Assembly (NCBI RefSeq): GCF_000025845.1
Contig: NC_014014.1
Location: 491,155 to 524,830 of the forward strand
DNA length: 33,676 nt
DNA from: Mycoplasma crocodyli MP145
GTDB lineage: Bacteria > Bacillota_I > Bacilli_A > Mycoplasmatales > Metamycoplasmataceae
Direction of reading: 5' to 3'
A program made the translations under genes and the position numbers. The notes below the pieces were generated by a model. The model saw only the letters and a list, made by a program, of their open reading frames with translations. It was not told the origin of the DNA and made no database searches. Positions 1 through 9,107 of the stretch are shown here, one piece after another (position 1 is the first letter of the stretch; each line of letters begins with the position of its first letter).

Positions 1-2
1 AT

Positions 3-935
3 GAAAAAATTAAAGAATTGGAAGAACAAATTCAAGAACTTGAAGAAGCAGAAAAAACAAGAGTTATTCCAACAGAGTTTGAAGCAGTATTTACACATAT
101 TTCTGAATTAGACCTTAAAAATCAAATTATTTCACTTGATTTATACATTTCAAAATTAGAATACATTACACAACACTTAATTGGTAACCAATGTTGTAAA
201 AGTGATGCATTATTAATTAAGAAAAATTTTGACAATGTATTTAATTACTTTACAATTTTACAAGAATCAGTAAAATCTAAAAAAGAAATTACTCAAATTA
301 AAGCATTATTAGAAAACTTTAAAATTCAAACAAATAATTTCTCGAATTCAGTAACACCAAATTCTGAATTGCAAGATTCAGTGAATAATGCAATTTATTA
401 TGATGATGAATTTTCAGAAAAAGAAGAAAGAGTTGCACATGCTACATCATTTGTTTTACTAGATGATAAACAAGTAGCATTTATACCTCTAATCGAATAT
501 GAATACCCATTAGTAATTTATAAAATTGGACAATCACCAAAATACGCATTAGTTAATGCAACATTAGCAAATAAAGAACCAAAAGCTGAAAATGTAGGAG
601 AAACTATGCAAAATCAAAATGAACAAAGAAATACAAAAACAACTACAACTACAACAACTACAACACTAGCTGTTAATCAAAAACCAGAACCAGTACAAAA
701 TACTCCTGTTGTTGCACCAATGGTACAACCAGTACCTACAATGGTACCAACACCAGCTATTTATACTCAAGAACACACAAGAGTTATTGATAGATATAAC
801 ATGTATCCAAATGAACAAAAACCTAAAAAACCAGATACAGTTCAATACATTATACTTTGATCATTGTTAGCGTTATTTACAATCATTCTAATTATTTTAA
901 TCTTAGAATTAGCAGGCGCAATTCAAATGTTTTAA
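3..935 (+). CDS. Coiled-coil, tail-anchored protein (5' end outside window)
   Basis: The frame is open from the first bases, so the true start lies upstream. The visible part is about 310 residues, reading through one TGA (858-860) as Trp. It begins with a Glu/Lys-rich stretch likely to be a coiled coil, then a mostly polar region. Next come a run of nine threonines encoded by ACA/ACT triplets (639-665) and a Pro/Val/Gln-rich low-complexity segment. It ends with a hydrophobic helix of about 20 residues (LLALFTIILIILILELAG) close to the C-terminus, followed by TAA. This suggests a C-terminally membrane-anchored protein with a long non-membrane part. I do not recognise a family. A rho-independent terminator follows directly. 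Confidence 0.7.
639..665 (+). repeat. ACA/ACT trinucleotide tract coding for nine Thr
   Basis: Nine consecutive ACN codons (only ACA and ACT) inside the tail-anchored protein gene. Gain or loss of whole triplets would change linker length without shifting the frame. Confidence 0.7.
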
Positions 936-943
936 CAAACTAT

Positions 944-968
944 AAAAACCGTTTTTAAGCGGTTTTTT
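944..968 (+). terminator. Rho-independent terminator
   Basis: AAAAACCG and CGGTTTTT arms around an 8-nt loop, ending in a T run, 9 bases after the stop codon of the first gene. Confidence 0.85.
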
Positions 969-1037
969 ATTTATTTTAAATCTTTTATCTTGATTACAAG
1001 ATTTGAAAATATATTTTACTTTTAAATATTTTTTTAA

Positions 1038-1043
1038 TATAAT
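1038..1043 (+). promoter_or_regulatory. -10 box (TATAAT) of the nucleoside transporter operon
   Basis: Perfect TATAAT 53 bases before the lipoprotein ATG. The predicted transcript starts near 1050, at an inverted repeat (TGTCAT 1049-1054, ATGACA 1068-1073) that could form a 5'-terminal stem-loop. No convincing -35 is visible. Confidence 0.6.
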
Positions 1044-1095
1044 AATTATGTCATTTGAATAAGAGAGATGACAGAATACTTATACAGAGGAAAAT

Positions 1096-2403
1096 ATGAT
1101 AAAAAATAAAAAATTATTATTAACATTAGGATCAGTTTCACTTTTAACAGTAGCATCAATGACCGCAATTTCATGTGGAAATAAAACATTGCAAACAGCT
1201 CCTGACAAACTTGAAACAAAAATTGGTGATGTTAAATTAGAAGGTGGAGAAAAACTTGAAGCCGTTGACAAAAAATCTGTAATTATGATTACCGATGCTG
1301 GACGTATTAACGATAAATCATTCAACCAATCAACATATGAAGGTGGATGATTAGCAGCAAATCAATATGGAATGTTAAAGAATTTCATGCACCTAATACC
1401 AGGTGATGATTCAAAAATCGAAGCTCAATATATCGATGCATTATCAAACAAAATGAATGTTTGATTACTAAGCGGATTCAAACATGCTGACCCAATTTCA
1501 AACTTCTATAAAAAATATAATGCAGATATGATTAAAAATAAATCTATTATTGTTGGAACAGATTATATTCCAGCCGTACCAGAAGGATATGGAATTGGAT
1601 TAACTTTTAAAGTTGAACAATCAGCATACATAGTAGGATATGCAGCAGCAGACTTTCTTGCTAAAAAATATCCAGATGCTAAAGATGCAGAAAAACGTTC
1701 TGTTTATGCATTCGGTGGTGGATTATTTGATGGTGTTACAGGATTTATAAGAGGATTCTATGAAGGAATTAGAGCTTATAATAAAGCACATACAGATAAG
1801 AAAACAAAAATTATTTTAACTCAAGATAAAGTTGACTTAGCATCAGGATTTGTTCCAGGTGATGCAATGACAGCATCTGTAACAGCGGCTATTACAAGTA
1901 AAGCATCAATTATTTTACCAGTAGCAGGTCCTGCAACAGGTGAATTACTTGAAAAAATGAAAGGTGCAGAATTTAACGACAAACTAGTTATTGGTGTTGA
2001 CGTCGATCAATCACTTTCATATGAATCACACAAAACAAAATTCTTCTCATCAATCACAAAACGTATTGCACAAGGTAACTATGATATAGCTTCAGAACTA
2101 TATGCAGGAAAAGACAAATACAAAATTATTAAAGGTTTTGAAGTTGGTGTAAAAAGCGTTGTAGTTAACGGAGATTATGCTAACAACCTAGTTGGATTTG
2201 CTCCTACACAAGTTGCTGGAGAAGATAAAGTCAAAGCAGAAGCAGCATTAAAAGAAGCGGAAACAAACTTTAAAGCTATTAAAGATATTCCTACAACACT
2301 AGATGATAAAAGATACTTAGAAGCAGTTAATGCTAAAGATAAAGGTGTTTCATTATTAAACTACCTAAAAACATTAGCTCAAAATGCTAACGAAGGAAAA
2401 TAA
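1096..2403 (+). CDS. BMP-family nucleoside-binding lipoprotein
   Basis: 435 residues, reading two TGA codons as Trp. It should be the substrate-binding protein of the nucleoside ABC importer encoded downstream. It is exported and lipid-anchored on the outer face of the membrane. A basic N-terminus, hydrophobic core and lipobox TAISC (Cys27) form the signal. The BMP fold is recognisable from ITDAGRINDKSFNQS near residue 57, GGGLFDGVTGF in the middle and VIGVDVDQS later. It resembles the P48-type mycoplasma lipoproteins. An AGAGGA ribosome-binding site lies 4 bases before the ATG. It is first in an operon with ATPase and permease genes, the usual order for this transporter family. The exact nucleoside specificity cannot be told from sequence. 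Confidence 0.93.
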
Positions 2404-2434
2404 TTAATAATAATTTATTAATATAAAAATTATG

Positions 2435-2467
2435 GTAAATTATGTATTCAATACATAATTTACTTTT
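2435..2467 (+). terminator. Intra-operon hairpin (partial terminator or 3'-end stabiliser)
   Basis: Perfect 13-bp inverted repeat GTAAATTATGTAT / ATACATAATTTAC with a 3-nt loop, followed by TTTT. It lies between the binding-protein gene and the ATPase gene, 13 bases before the ATPase ATG. It probably lets the binding protein be made in excess over the membrane components. Confidence 0.65.
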
Positions 2468-2479
2468 ATATGGAGGGAA

Positions 2480-4048
2480 ATGCTAACAAAAATTGAAAAT
2501 GCAGTTGAGTTCGTAAATATAACTAAAGATTTCCCCGGAATTAGAGCAAATGATGACGTAAGTTTTAAGGTAAAAAAAGGTTCCATACATGCTATCATAG
2601 GTGAAAATGGAGCTGGAAAAAGTACTCTTATGTCAATTTTGTTCGGATTATACGAGCCAACAAAAGGATACATCAAAATTAATGATGAATCCGTATTCAT
2701 TAAAAATCCTAACGATGCAAATCGTTTAGGTATTGGTATGGTTCACCAACATTTTAAACTTGTTGATATTTATACCAATTTAGAAAACATAATTATAGGT
2801 TCTGAATATAGCAAAGCAGGAAAAATGGATCTTGCTTTGTCTAAGAAAAAAATTCAAGCAATTCAAGAAATATATGACCTTAACTTTGATTTAAATCAAG
2901 TTACAGGTGATTCTACAGTTTCAACCCAGCAAAAAGTTGAAATTCTAAAAATGCTTTATAGAGATAGTGATATCTTAGTTTTTGATGAACCAACCGCTGT
3001 GTTAACAGATGCAGAAATTCAAGGTCTTTTAAAAACATTTAAAAGATTTGCCGAAACAGGTAAAACAATTCTGTTTATTTCACATAAATTAAAGGAAATA
3101 AAAGAAGTAGCTGATACAGCCACAGTAATTAGACATGGAAAAGTTATTGGTAATTACAACGTTAAAGAGGCTTCTATTCAAGAATTGGCCACTGCTATGG
3201 TTGGTCAAACAATTAACTTACCAAAAAATTCTTCAAACGCGAAATTTGGTCAAACAATTTTAGAATTTGAAAATGTAAGTGCTAAACACGGTAAAAGTGT
3301 AAGCAATTTATCATTTGAAGTTAAATCAGGTCAAATTCTAGCAGTTGCTGGAGTTGAAGGAAACGGTCAAGAAGTTATCGAATATCTTTGCTCGGGATTA
3401 ATCAAACCAAATGAAGGAAACATATACTTCAATAAGAAAAATGATAAAAATGATAGTTATGAAAAACTTAATATTACAAATTACTCTGTTCAAAACAAAA
3501 CTAAACTAGGTCTTTCATACATCCCAGGTGATAGACATAAATATGGACTAGTTTTAGATTATACTATCAACGAAAATGCAATATTAAGAAGATTGACGGA
3601 TCCACTTTTTAATAAATTATCATACATAAAAGTAGGTAAGAGAAACGAATTTTCTCAAGAAATAATCGAAAAATTCGATGTTAGAGGAGCTAGAGAAGGA
3701 AGATCGAAAGCTCGTTCATTATCGGGTGGTAATCAACAAAAAGCAATCGTTGGTCGTGAAATGCTTACACCACACGACCTCATAATAATTGTTCAACCTA
3801 CAAGAGGACTTGATGTTGGAGCCATTAACCAAATCCATAGAGATATCATTAAAGAAAAAGAAGCAGGAAAAGCAATTTTACTAATTTCATATGAACTTGA
3901 TGAAGTTCTTTCACTTGCAGATACTATAATGGTTATATCAAATGGAAAAATTCAAGGTATGGCTAACAAAGAAAATGTTACCAGAGAACAAATAGGTCTA
4001 TGAATGGCCGATGTTAAAAAGGAGGAAAACCATGAAAGATCAAATTAA
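2480..4048 (+). CDS. nupA: Nucleoside ABC transporter ATPase (two ABC domains)
   Basis: 522 residues. One TGA (4001-4003) is read as Trp, and the frame then runs 15 more codons to TAA. It powers nucleoside import and sits on the inner face of the membrane. The N-terminal ABC domain has Walker A GENGAGKST (41-49) and Walker B LVFDEPTAVL, with a degenerate signature (STVSTQQKVE). The C-terminal domain has a degenerate Walker A (GVEGNGQE) but a good signature LSGGNQQK and VQPTRGLD. This asymmetry is typical of sugar/nucleoside-type fused ATPases (RbsA/NupA). A TGGAGGGAA ribosome-binding site precedes the ATG. The 3' end overlaps the first permease by 17 bases, so the two are probably translationally coupled. 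Confidence 0.93.
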
Positions 4049-5900
4049 AACATTTAACGATAAAGTTTCTGGTTTTCTAAATAAAGCTGTTCATAACTAC
4101 AAGAGTGAAGAAAAAGGATATGCAAGAAGAAGAATGTACAACTCATTATGAGCTATCTTCTTTGGGTTACTTATCTCATCAATCTTCATTATCTTTTTAA
4201 AACAAAATCCATTTACTGTTTTTTCTACAATGCTTACAAAATCAGTTTTCGCAGACTTTAAAAGCATTAGAGATTTATTTGCAATAAACTTTGTAATCTT
4301 TATAATTGCTACTTTAGGAATCTCGATAGGATTTAAAGCCGGATTATTTAATATAGGTATACCTGGACAAATGATGACTGGTGGAATAATTTCATTAGTT
4401 ATAATTCTCACATTTCAAAGTAATGGCATTGAGATAAATTTTTGAATATTTATGCTTGCATTAATAGTTTCATTAGTAACTTGTTTCTTGCTTGGAGCAT
4501 TTGTAGGATTATTAAAATCATTCTTAAATGTTCATGAAGTTGTTTCAACAATTCTATTGAACTGAATTATATTATATATAGCAACTTTCTTATTCACTAA
4601 CTCACCTGCTGGATTTGGGAAACCAGATAACACAGGAAGTTTTAGAATAGAAATAAAAGATATAGCTAATTCTATGTTTAACTACGACAGAATATGACCA
4701 TTATTCTTAGTCATAGCTCTTGCATTATGTGTAACTGTTTGATTTGTTTTAAGTAAAACAACAATAGGGTATAGAATTAAAATGAATGGTCTTAACAAAA
4801 ATGTAAGTAAATATGCTGGAAGTAATGAAAAAGTTCTTACAATCACACTAATGGGTGTATCATCAACATTAGCAGGATTTGCAGGAGTAATTTACTATGT
4901 TATATTTAAACAAGAGTATAACATAATTGGGCAACCACTACTTATGGGATTTAATACTATTCCTATTTCTCTACTAGCTTATAATTCACCAATCGGATTA
5001 ATATTTTCATCAATATTATTTTCGATAATGGAATCAGCTAACTTGCAAGGTCTTGGCATAACAAATGAATCAACACAAGTAATTAGTGGTTTAATCGTTT
5101 ATTTAGCTGCATTAAGCAATATCTTCTTTAATTTCAAAGTAGTTGAATTTAGTATTAAATACATTAAATTATTTATGCTCAAGAAATACTGAGAAAGAAG
5201 ATATCATTACTATTCATTTAAAGCAAAACGTAAAAAACTTTATAAAAAAGATTTAGCAAATGCTAAATTAGAAATAAAAGCAAAAGCAAGCCAAATAAAA
5301 GAATTAAAGAATAAACTTACAAAATTAAATAATGGAATAAGTTTTAACCTATCAATTAAAGATGTTAAAACTAATGAAGATTCTTTAAGATATTTTTCAG
5401 ATATTTCAACAAACAAAAAAGATGTTCAAAACAAGTTAATTGAACTAAATTACTACAAAGCTGATGAGATTAAAATGACTTATTTAGCTGATCTAAAAAT
5501 TGCTAAAGATACCTACGATAAAGAAGTATTAGATATTTTAACTTGATTAAACAATTTAAGAAATGAACTTAAAGTTAACATCAAAAACGCAAAGAATGAA
5601 GTTAATGATTTGAAAGCAAAAAAACTTGAAAAAGACAATCAAGTCAAAAAAGTAACTAATTCAAAAAATTCAAAAAACATTGAATCTAATAATTTAGAAG
5701 TTGAAAAACTAAATCATGAAATTTCAGAGCTAAAAGTTCTTATAATTGAAAAAGAAAAAATCGCAAATAAAAATATTTTAGATTTAAAAGCAAATTACAA
5801 AAAAACTTTACAAGAAGAAAATAAAAAAGCAACTCAAGAACTTTTAATTGCAAAACAAAACAATAAAAAATCAACACAAACTAACATAGGAGGTAATTAA
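4032..5900 (+). CDS. nupB: Nucleoside ABC transporter permease with long coiled-coil C-terminal extension
   Basis: 622 residues, reading several TGA codons as Trp with no true stop. Residues 1-36 are a charged cytosolic segment. Residues of about 37-385 form the BMP-type permease with many hydrophobic helices and the motif NVHEVVSTILLNW typical of NupB-like permeases. From about residue 387 the frame continues for about 236 residues of Lys/Glu/Asn-rich sequence with no hydrophobic helix and strong coiled-coil character. Ordinary members are about 350 residues, so the extension is extra. It should lie in the cytoplasm. Start chosen at 4032 after AAGGAGGAAAACC; this ATG lies inside the end of the ATPase gene. 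The extension could tether the transporter to another component, but nothing in the sequence says which. Confidence 0.9.
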
Positions 5901-5902
5901 TA

Positions 5903-6865
5903 ATGCAGTCATTCTTCGTTTTATTGATTAGTGCTATGTCTCTATACTTTTGTGTTCTAGCAATTGGTGGGCTAAGTGGTTTGTTCTCCGAAAGAGTTGG
6001 TATCATTAACATCGGAATCGATGGAATGATGATTATGGGTGCTTTAACTTATTCTGTTCTAGCAAGATGAGTTTTAAAACCTATTACTGATGCAAACCCT
6101 AACTTTAGCACAGCATGATTCCAAATCCCACTATTCTTTTTTAGTATGGTCGGCGGTATGATGTTTTCATGACTACATGGATTAGCTACTATCAAACTTA
6201 AATCAGACCATACCATTTCAGGAGTTGCAATTAACGCCCTTGCTGGTGGATTGGCATTAACAATGGTTTTTATAGTTTCGACACAAGAAAAAATTGACTA
6301 TGCAATAAATGAATTAGCTCTAAGTCAAAATAGAGTTACTAATCTTTGAAGTATAGTATCACTTAAAATATTCTTAGTTCCTATTATTGCAATTGCTGCT
6401 ATACTTGCTCTAAAATACACAAGATGAGGACTTAGATTAAAAGCTATTGGTGAAAACCCACAAGCAGCTGATGTTGCTGGAGTTAATGTTAATAGATATA
6501 AATGACAAGGTATAAGTATTTCAGGTGCCCTATCAGGATTGGCTGGTGCATTTATGGCACAAGAATTAGGATCAACATTTTCAGGAAACGTTCTTGGAAT
6601 GGGATTCTTGGCTCTAGCTATCCTTATTATGGGACAATGACGTGGTCTATATATTATACTTGCTGCATTAGGATTCTCGTTCATTTACGGATTTACATTA
6701 TCATTACAATCTGCACAATGAGATGCTTTAATTCCTATTGCACCATACAAAAAATTATTCTCTCTAATTCCATTTGTCATAACTTTAACAGTGTTAGCAT
6801 TTACGTCCCGTAAGTCAAAAGCACCAAAAGCAGCCGGTATTAATTACGATAAATCAGTTAGATAA
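5903..6865 (+). CDS. nupC: Nucleoside ABC transporter permease, second subunit
   Basis: 320 residues, with several TGA codons read as Trp. It is the partner of the preceding permease and together they form the membrane channel of the nucleoside importer. Motifs fit the NupC/YufQ-like family: GLFSERVGIINIGIDGMMIMGA near residue 25, KSDHTISGVAINALAGG near 105 and WGLRLKAIGENPQAADVAG near 180. About eight to ten hydrophobic helices are visible. The ribosome-binding site GGAGG lies inside the last codons of the upstream permease, 9 bases before the ATG. It is the last gene of the operon, followed by a strong terminator. Confidence 0.92.
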
Positions 6866-6876
6866 TAATAACTATA

Positions 6877-6904
6877 AAATTTGGCTTTCAAGCCAAGTTT
6901 TTTT
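6877..6904 (+). terminator. Rho-independent terminator of the nucleoside importer operon
   Basis: Eleven-bp stem built on TTGGCTT / AAGCCAA with a 2-3 base loop, then TTTTTTT, 11 bases after the last stop. Confidence 0.9.
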
Positions 6905-6934
6905 AATTAAAAATAAAAAAATTATATAAATATA

Positions 6935-6957
6935 AAATGTGGAATTTCCACTTTTTA
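6935..6957 (+). terminator. Second terminator-like hairpin
   Basis: GTGGAA / TTCCAC arms flanked by AAAA and TTTTT, about 30 bases after the first terminator and before the next promoter. It may back up the first terminator. Confidence 0.5.
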
Positions 6958-7001
6958 AAATTTTTTTGGTCTTTAAAAGATAAGCCTTTTTATTATGCTA
7001 A

Positions 7002-7007
7002 TATAAT
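7002..7007 (+). promoter_or_regulatory. -10 box (TATAAT) of the deoxynucleoside kinase pair
   Basis: TATAAT 27 bases before the ATG of the first kinase; GGAGG lies between. No clear -35. Confidence 0.6.
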
Positions 7008-7034
7008 TTTACAAATAAAAAAATGGAGGTAAAA

Positions 7035-7694
7035 ATGTTAATTGGAATAAGTGGAATGATCAGTAGTGGTAAAAGTGTTTTAAGTAAAAAACTTAATAAA
7101 TATTATGCCAAGTCAGTTATGCTAAAAGAATTTGAAGAGGACGATGAAGTATTTAACACCTTCTTAAAATGACTTTATGAAAAGCGTCCTAATCTTACTA
7201 TCGGTTTTCAATCATATGTTGTTGAAAATCATACAACTAAATTATCAGAATTACTAAATGATTACAAAAAAAATTCTAAGGATTGAAAACATGAACATAT
7301 ATTCTTAGATCGTTTTAGTATTGAACATTACATATTTGCTCATGTTAATTTAGAAGCAAAGGGAAAAAAATATTTAGACGGCTACGATGCTTTATTTTCA
7401 AAACTCATCACACAAGATGAAACACCTAATTTAGCAATATACTTAGATATGACTTTCGAAACATTTAAGAAGAGATTATTTAGCCGCGGAAGAAGTGTTG
7501 AAGTTAATAACTTTGAAGCCAACTATGAATACTTCTATAAGTTATATAGTGTGTATAAGGACTTATTTATCAAACAAGCAGCAAAATATAACCTTAACTA
7601 CGTAATCATTAATACTGATGATTTAAATGAACAAGAAGTATTTAAAAAGGCGATAGAAGTTATTGATAAATTTGTAGAAAAAGGAAGCAAATAA
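7035..7694 (+). CDS. Deoxynucleoside kinase (dAK/dGK family), copy 1
   Basis: 219 residues, about the normal length for the bacterial deoxyadenosine/deoxyguanosine kinase family. It should transfer phosphate from an NTP to the 5'-OH of a deoxynucleoside in the cytosol. It has the P-loop GISGMISSGKS (4-14), the acidic base motif LDRFSIEHY near residue 95 and the LID-type arginine segment RLFSRGRSVEVNNF near 143. Which deoxynucleoside it prefers is not readable from sequence. GGAGGT precedes the ATG. The stop overlaps the ATG of a second, related kinase (TAATG). It follows the nucleoside importer and probably phosphorylates what that imports. Confidence 0.9.
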
Positions 7695-8347
7695 TGGTTG
7701 TATCAATCAGTGGAATGATAGGCTCTGGAAAAAGCACAATAACTAACAAATTATCACAACATTACACAAATTCTATAATGGTTAAAGAATTTGAAAATGA
7801 TGATCCTGTATTTAACACCTTTTTAAATTGATGCTATGGCTTTAAACCAAATATTGATCTTGGTTTTCAATCATACATTGTAGAAGCTCTAAGTCAAAAC
7901 TTCTATGAACATTTAGAATTATTTAACAAGAAATTTAAAAATAAAAAAGCATTTATGTTCCTAGATCGTTTTACTCTAGAACATTATATATTTGCAAAAA
8001 TTACTCTTGAAAAAAAACCGGCCAAATATTTTGAGGCATTTGAAGCTTTGTTTGAACATATACTAGATGTAAAAACAAATCCAGATTTCGCTTTATTCCT
8101 TGACGTTAATTTTGAAGTTGTTAAACAAAGAATAATAAAAAGAAACAGATCAAGTGAAGTTGATAATTTTGATGAGAATCTAGATTACTTTTATAGATTA
8201 TGAAGCATGTACAAAGATGAATTTATTAGTCTTGCTAATAGGTATAAAATACCATTTGTAATAATTGATGCCAACGAAAATAATGAAGAAAAAGTTCTTG
8301 AAAAAGTAATAAATGAAATTGAAAAAATAAAAGATAAATACTTGTAA
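7694..8347 (+). CDS. Deoxynucleoside kinase (dAK/dGK family), copy 2
   Basis: 217 residues, reading two TGA codons as Trp. It is a paralogue of the preceding gene along its whole length: P-loop GISGMIGSGKS versus GISGMISSGKS, LDRFTLEHYIFA versus LDRFSIEHYIFA, and RSSEVDNFDENLDYFYRL versus RSVEVNNFEANYEYFYKL. Start codon and upstream stop share one base, so translation is coupled. Lactobacillus acidophilus has a comparable tandem dAK-dGK pair whose products form a heterodimer; the same arrangement is plausible here but is an inference. The stop codon lies in the left arm of the terminator. Confidence 0.9.
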
Positions 8348-8366
8348 TTATTACAAGTATTTTTTA
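8336..8366 (+). terminator. Terminator overlapping the kinase stop codon
   Basis: Twelve-bp perfect stem AAATACTTGTAA / TTACAAGTATTT with a 3-nt loop and T run. The last codons and stop of the kinase form the left arm. Confidence 0.9.
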
Positions 8367-8401
8367 AAATAAATAAGTTAAAAATAATTATGTTTTTTCT
8401 A

Positions 8402-8428
8402 TTGAAATATTTTTTTTTAATGTATAAT
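8402..8428 (+). promoter_or_regulatory. Promoter of the tRNA-Leu/tRNA-Lys unit
   Basis: TTGAAA (8402-8407) and TATAAT (8423-8428), 15 bases apart, 25 bases before the tRNA. It is one of the few sites in the window with a recognisable -35. Confidence 0.7.
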
Positions 8429-8453
8429 AGAAAAGCAACAAGCAAATTAAATT

Positions 8454-8541
8454 GCCCAGGTGGCGGAATAGGTAGACGCAAGGGACTTAAAATCCCTCGG
8501 TTGTTATGATCGTGCTGGTTCAAGTCCAGTTCTGGGCACCA
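8454..8541 (+). tRNA. tRNA-Leu (anticodon TAA)
   Basis: 88 bases including encoded CCA. Acceptor GCCCAGG / TCTGGGC, anticodon stem GGGA/TCCC with loop CTTAAAA (anticodon 8488-8490), long variable arm and T-arm TTCAAGT. It is cotranscribed with tRNA-Lys; a short CTTCTT/AAGAAG hairpin lies between them. Confidence 0.95.
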
Positions 8542-8564
8542 ACTTCTTTTATTAAGAAGCAAGT

Positions 8565-8640
8565 GCGCTCTTAGCTCAGCAGGTAGAGCAAATGGCTTTT
8601 AACCATTGGGTCAGAGGTTCGAATCCTCTAGAGCGTACCA
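8565..8640 (+). tRNA. tRNA-Lys (anticodon TTT)
   Basis: 76 bases including CCA. Acceptor GCGCTCT / AGAGCGT, anticodon loop CTTTTAA and T-loop TTCGAAT. Confidence 0.95.
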
Positions 8641-8657
8641 TTTCAAGAAATTGACGT

Positions 8658-8687
8658 AAAAAATCACCATTTTTATGGTGATTTTTA
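8658..8687 (+). terminator. Terminator after the tRNA pair
   Basis: AAAAATCACCAT / ATGGTGATTTTT stem, TTTT loop, T-rich tail. The stem is symmetric and could also serve the minus-strand operon ending at 8694. Confidence 0.85.
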
Positions 8688-8693
8688 TATTAT

Positions 8694-9107
8694 TTAATGG
8701 TCTTGTTTTAAAAACTTTATTTGTTCTTTATATAAGTAATATGTTGCAACCGGAAGTGTTAAAGAAAGTAGAAATAAAGCTAAATAAGAAATAAATCAGT
8801 TTAATCTCACATTATTAAATATGTACTTTGTAACCTCTGCTTTTGGAAAAATAATTCTAAATATTGTTGTTAAAGTAAATATTATTAACAAAACTAATAG
8901 TATTGAACAATTAAGTCAAAAATTTCGATATTTTCTAAATGTGTAATTATACAAATTGAACCAAATATAAATACTTATTAAGGTAAATGCAGTTATAAAA
9001 CTAATGAGAATATATAATTGTAGAAATATATTTAAAAATAAAGATATAGATAATAAAGTAAATACTATGAATGCACCAATATAGAAATTTTTAGTTATTT
9101 TATTCAT
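8694..9107 (-). CDS. Small membrane protein, last gene of the nucleotidyltransferase operon
   Basis: 137 residues, reading two TGA codons as Trp. I recognise no family. Four hydrophobic stretches make it an integral membrane protein: residues of about 8-30, 31-53, 64-82 and 105-125. The C-terminus is charged and short. Its start overlaps the end of the upstream gene by 8 bases, which implies translational coupling and a shared function with the predicted nucleotidyltransferase. The C-terminal end abuts the terminator of the tRNA pair from the other strand. Confidence 0.7.

Noticed and set aside
6325-6684. Minus-strand ORF of 119 codons inside the second nucleoside permease
   Set aside because: It is a shadow of a well-supported permease gene on the other strand.
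8191-8562. Minus-strand ORF of 123 codons across the tRNA-Leu gene
   Set aside because: It lies antisense to a clear kinase gene, terminator and tRNA; no ribosome-binding site and no family resemblance.
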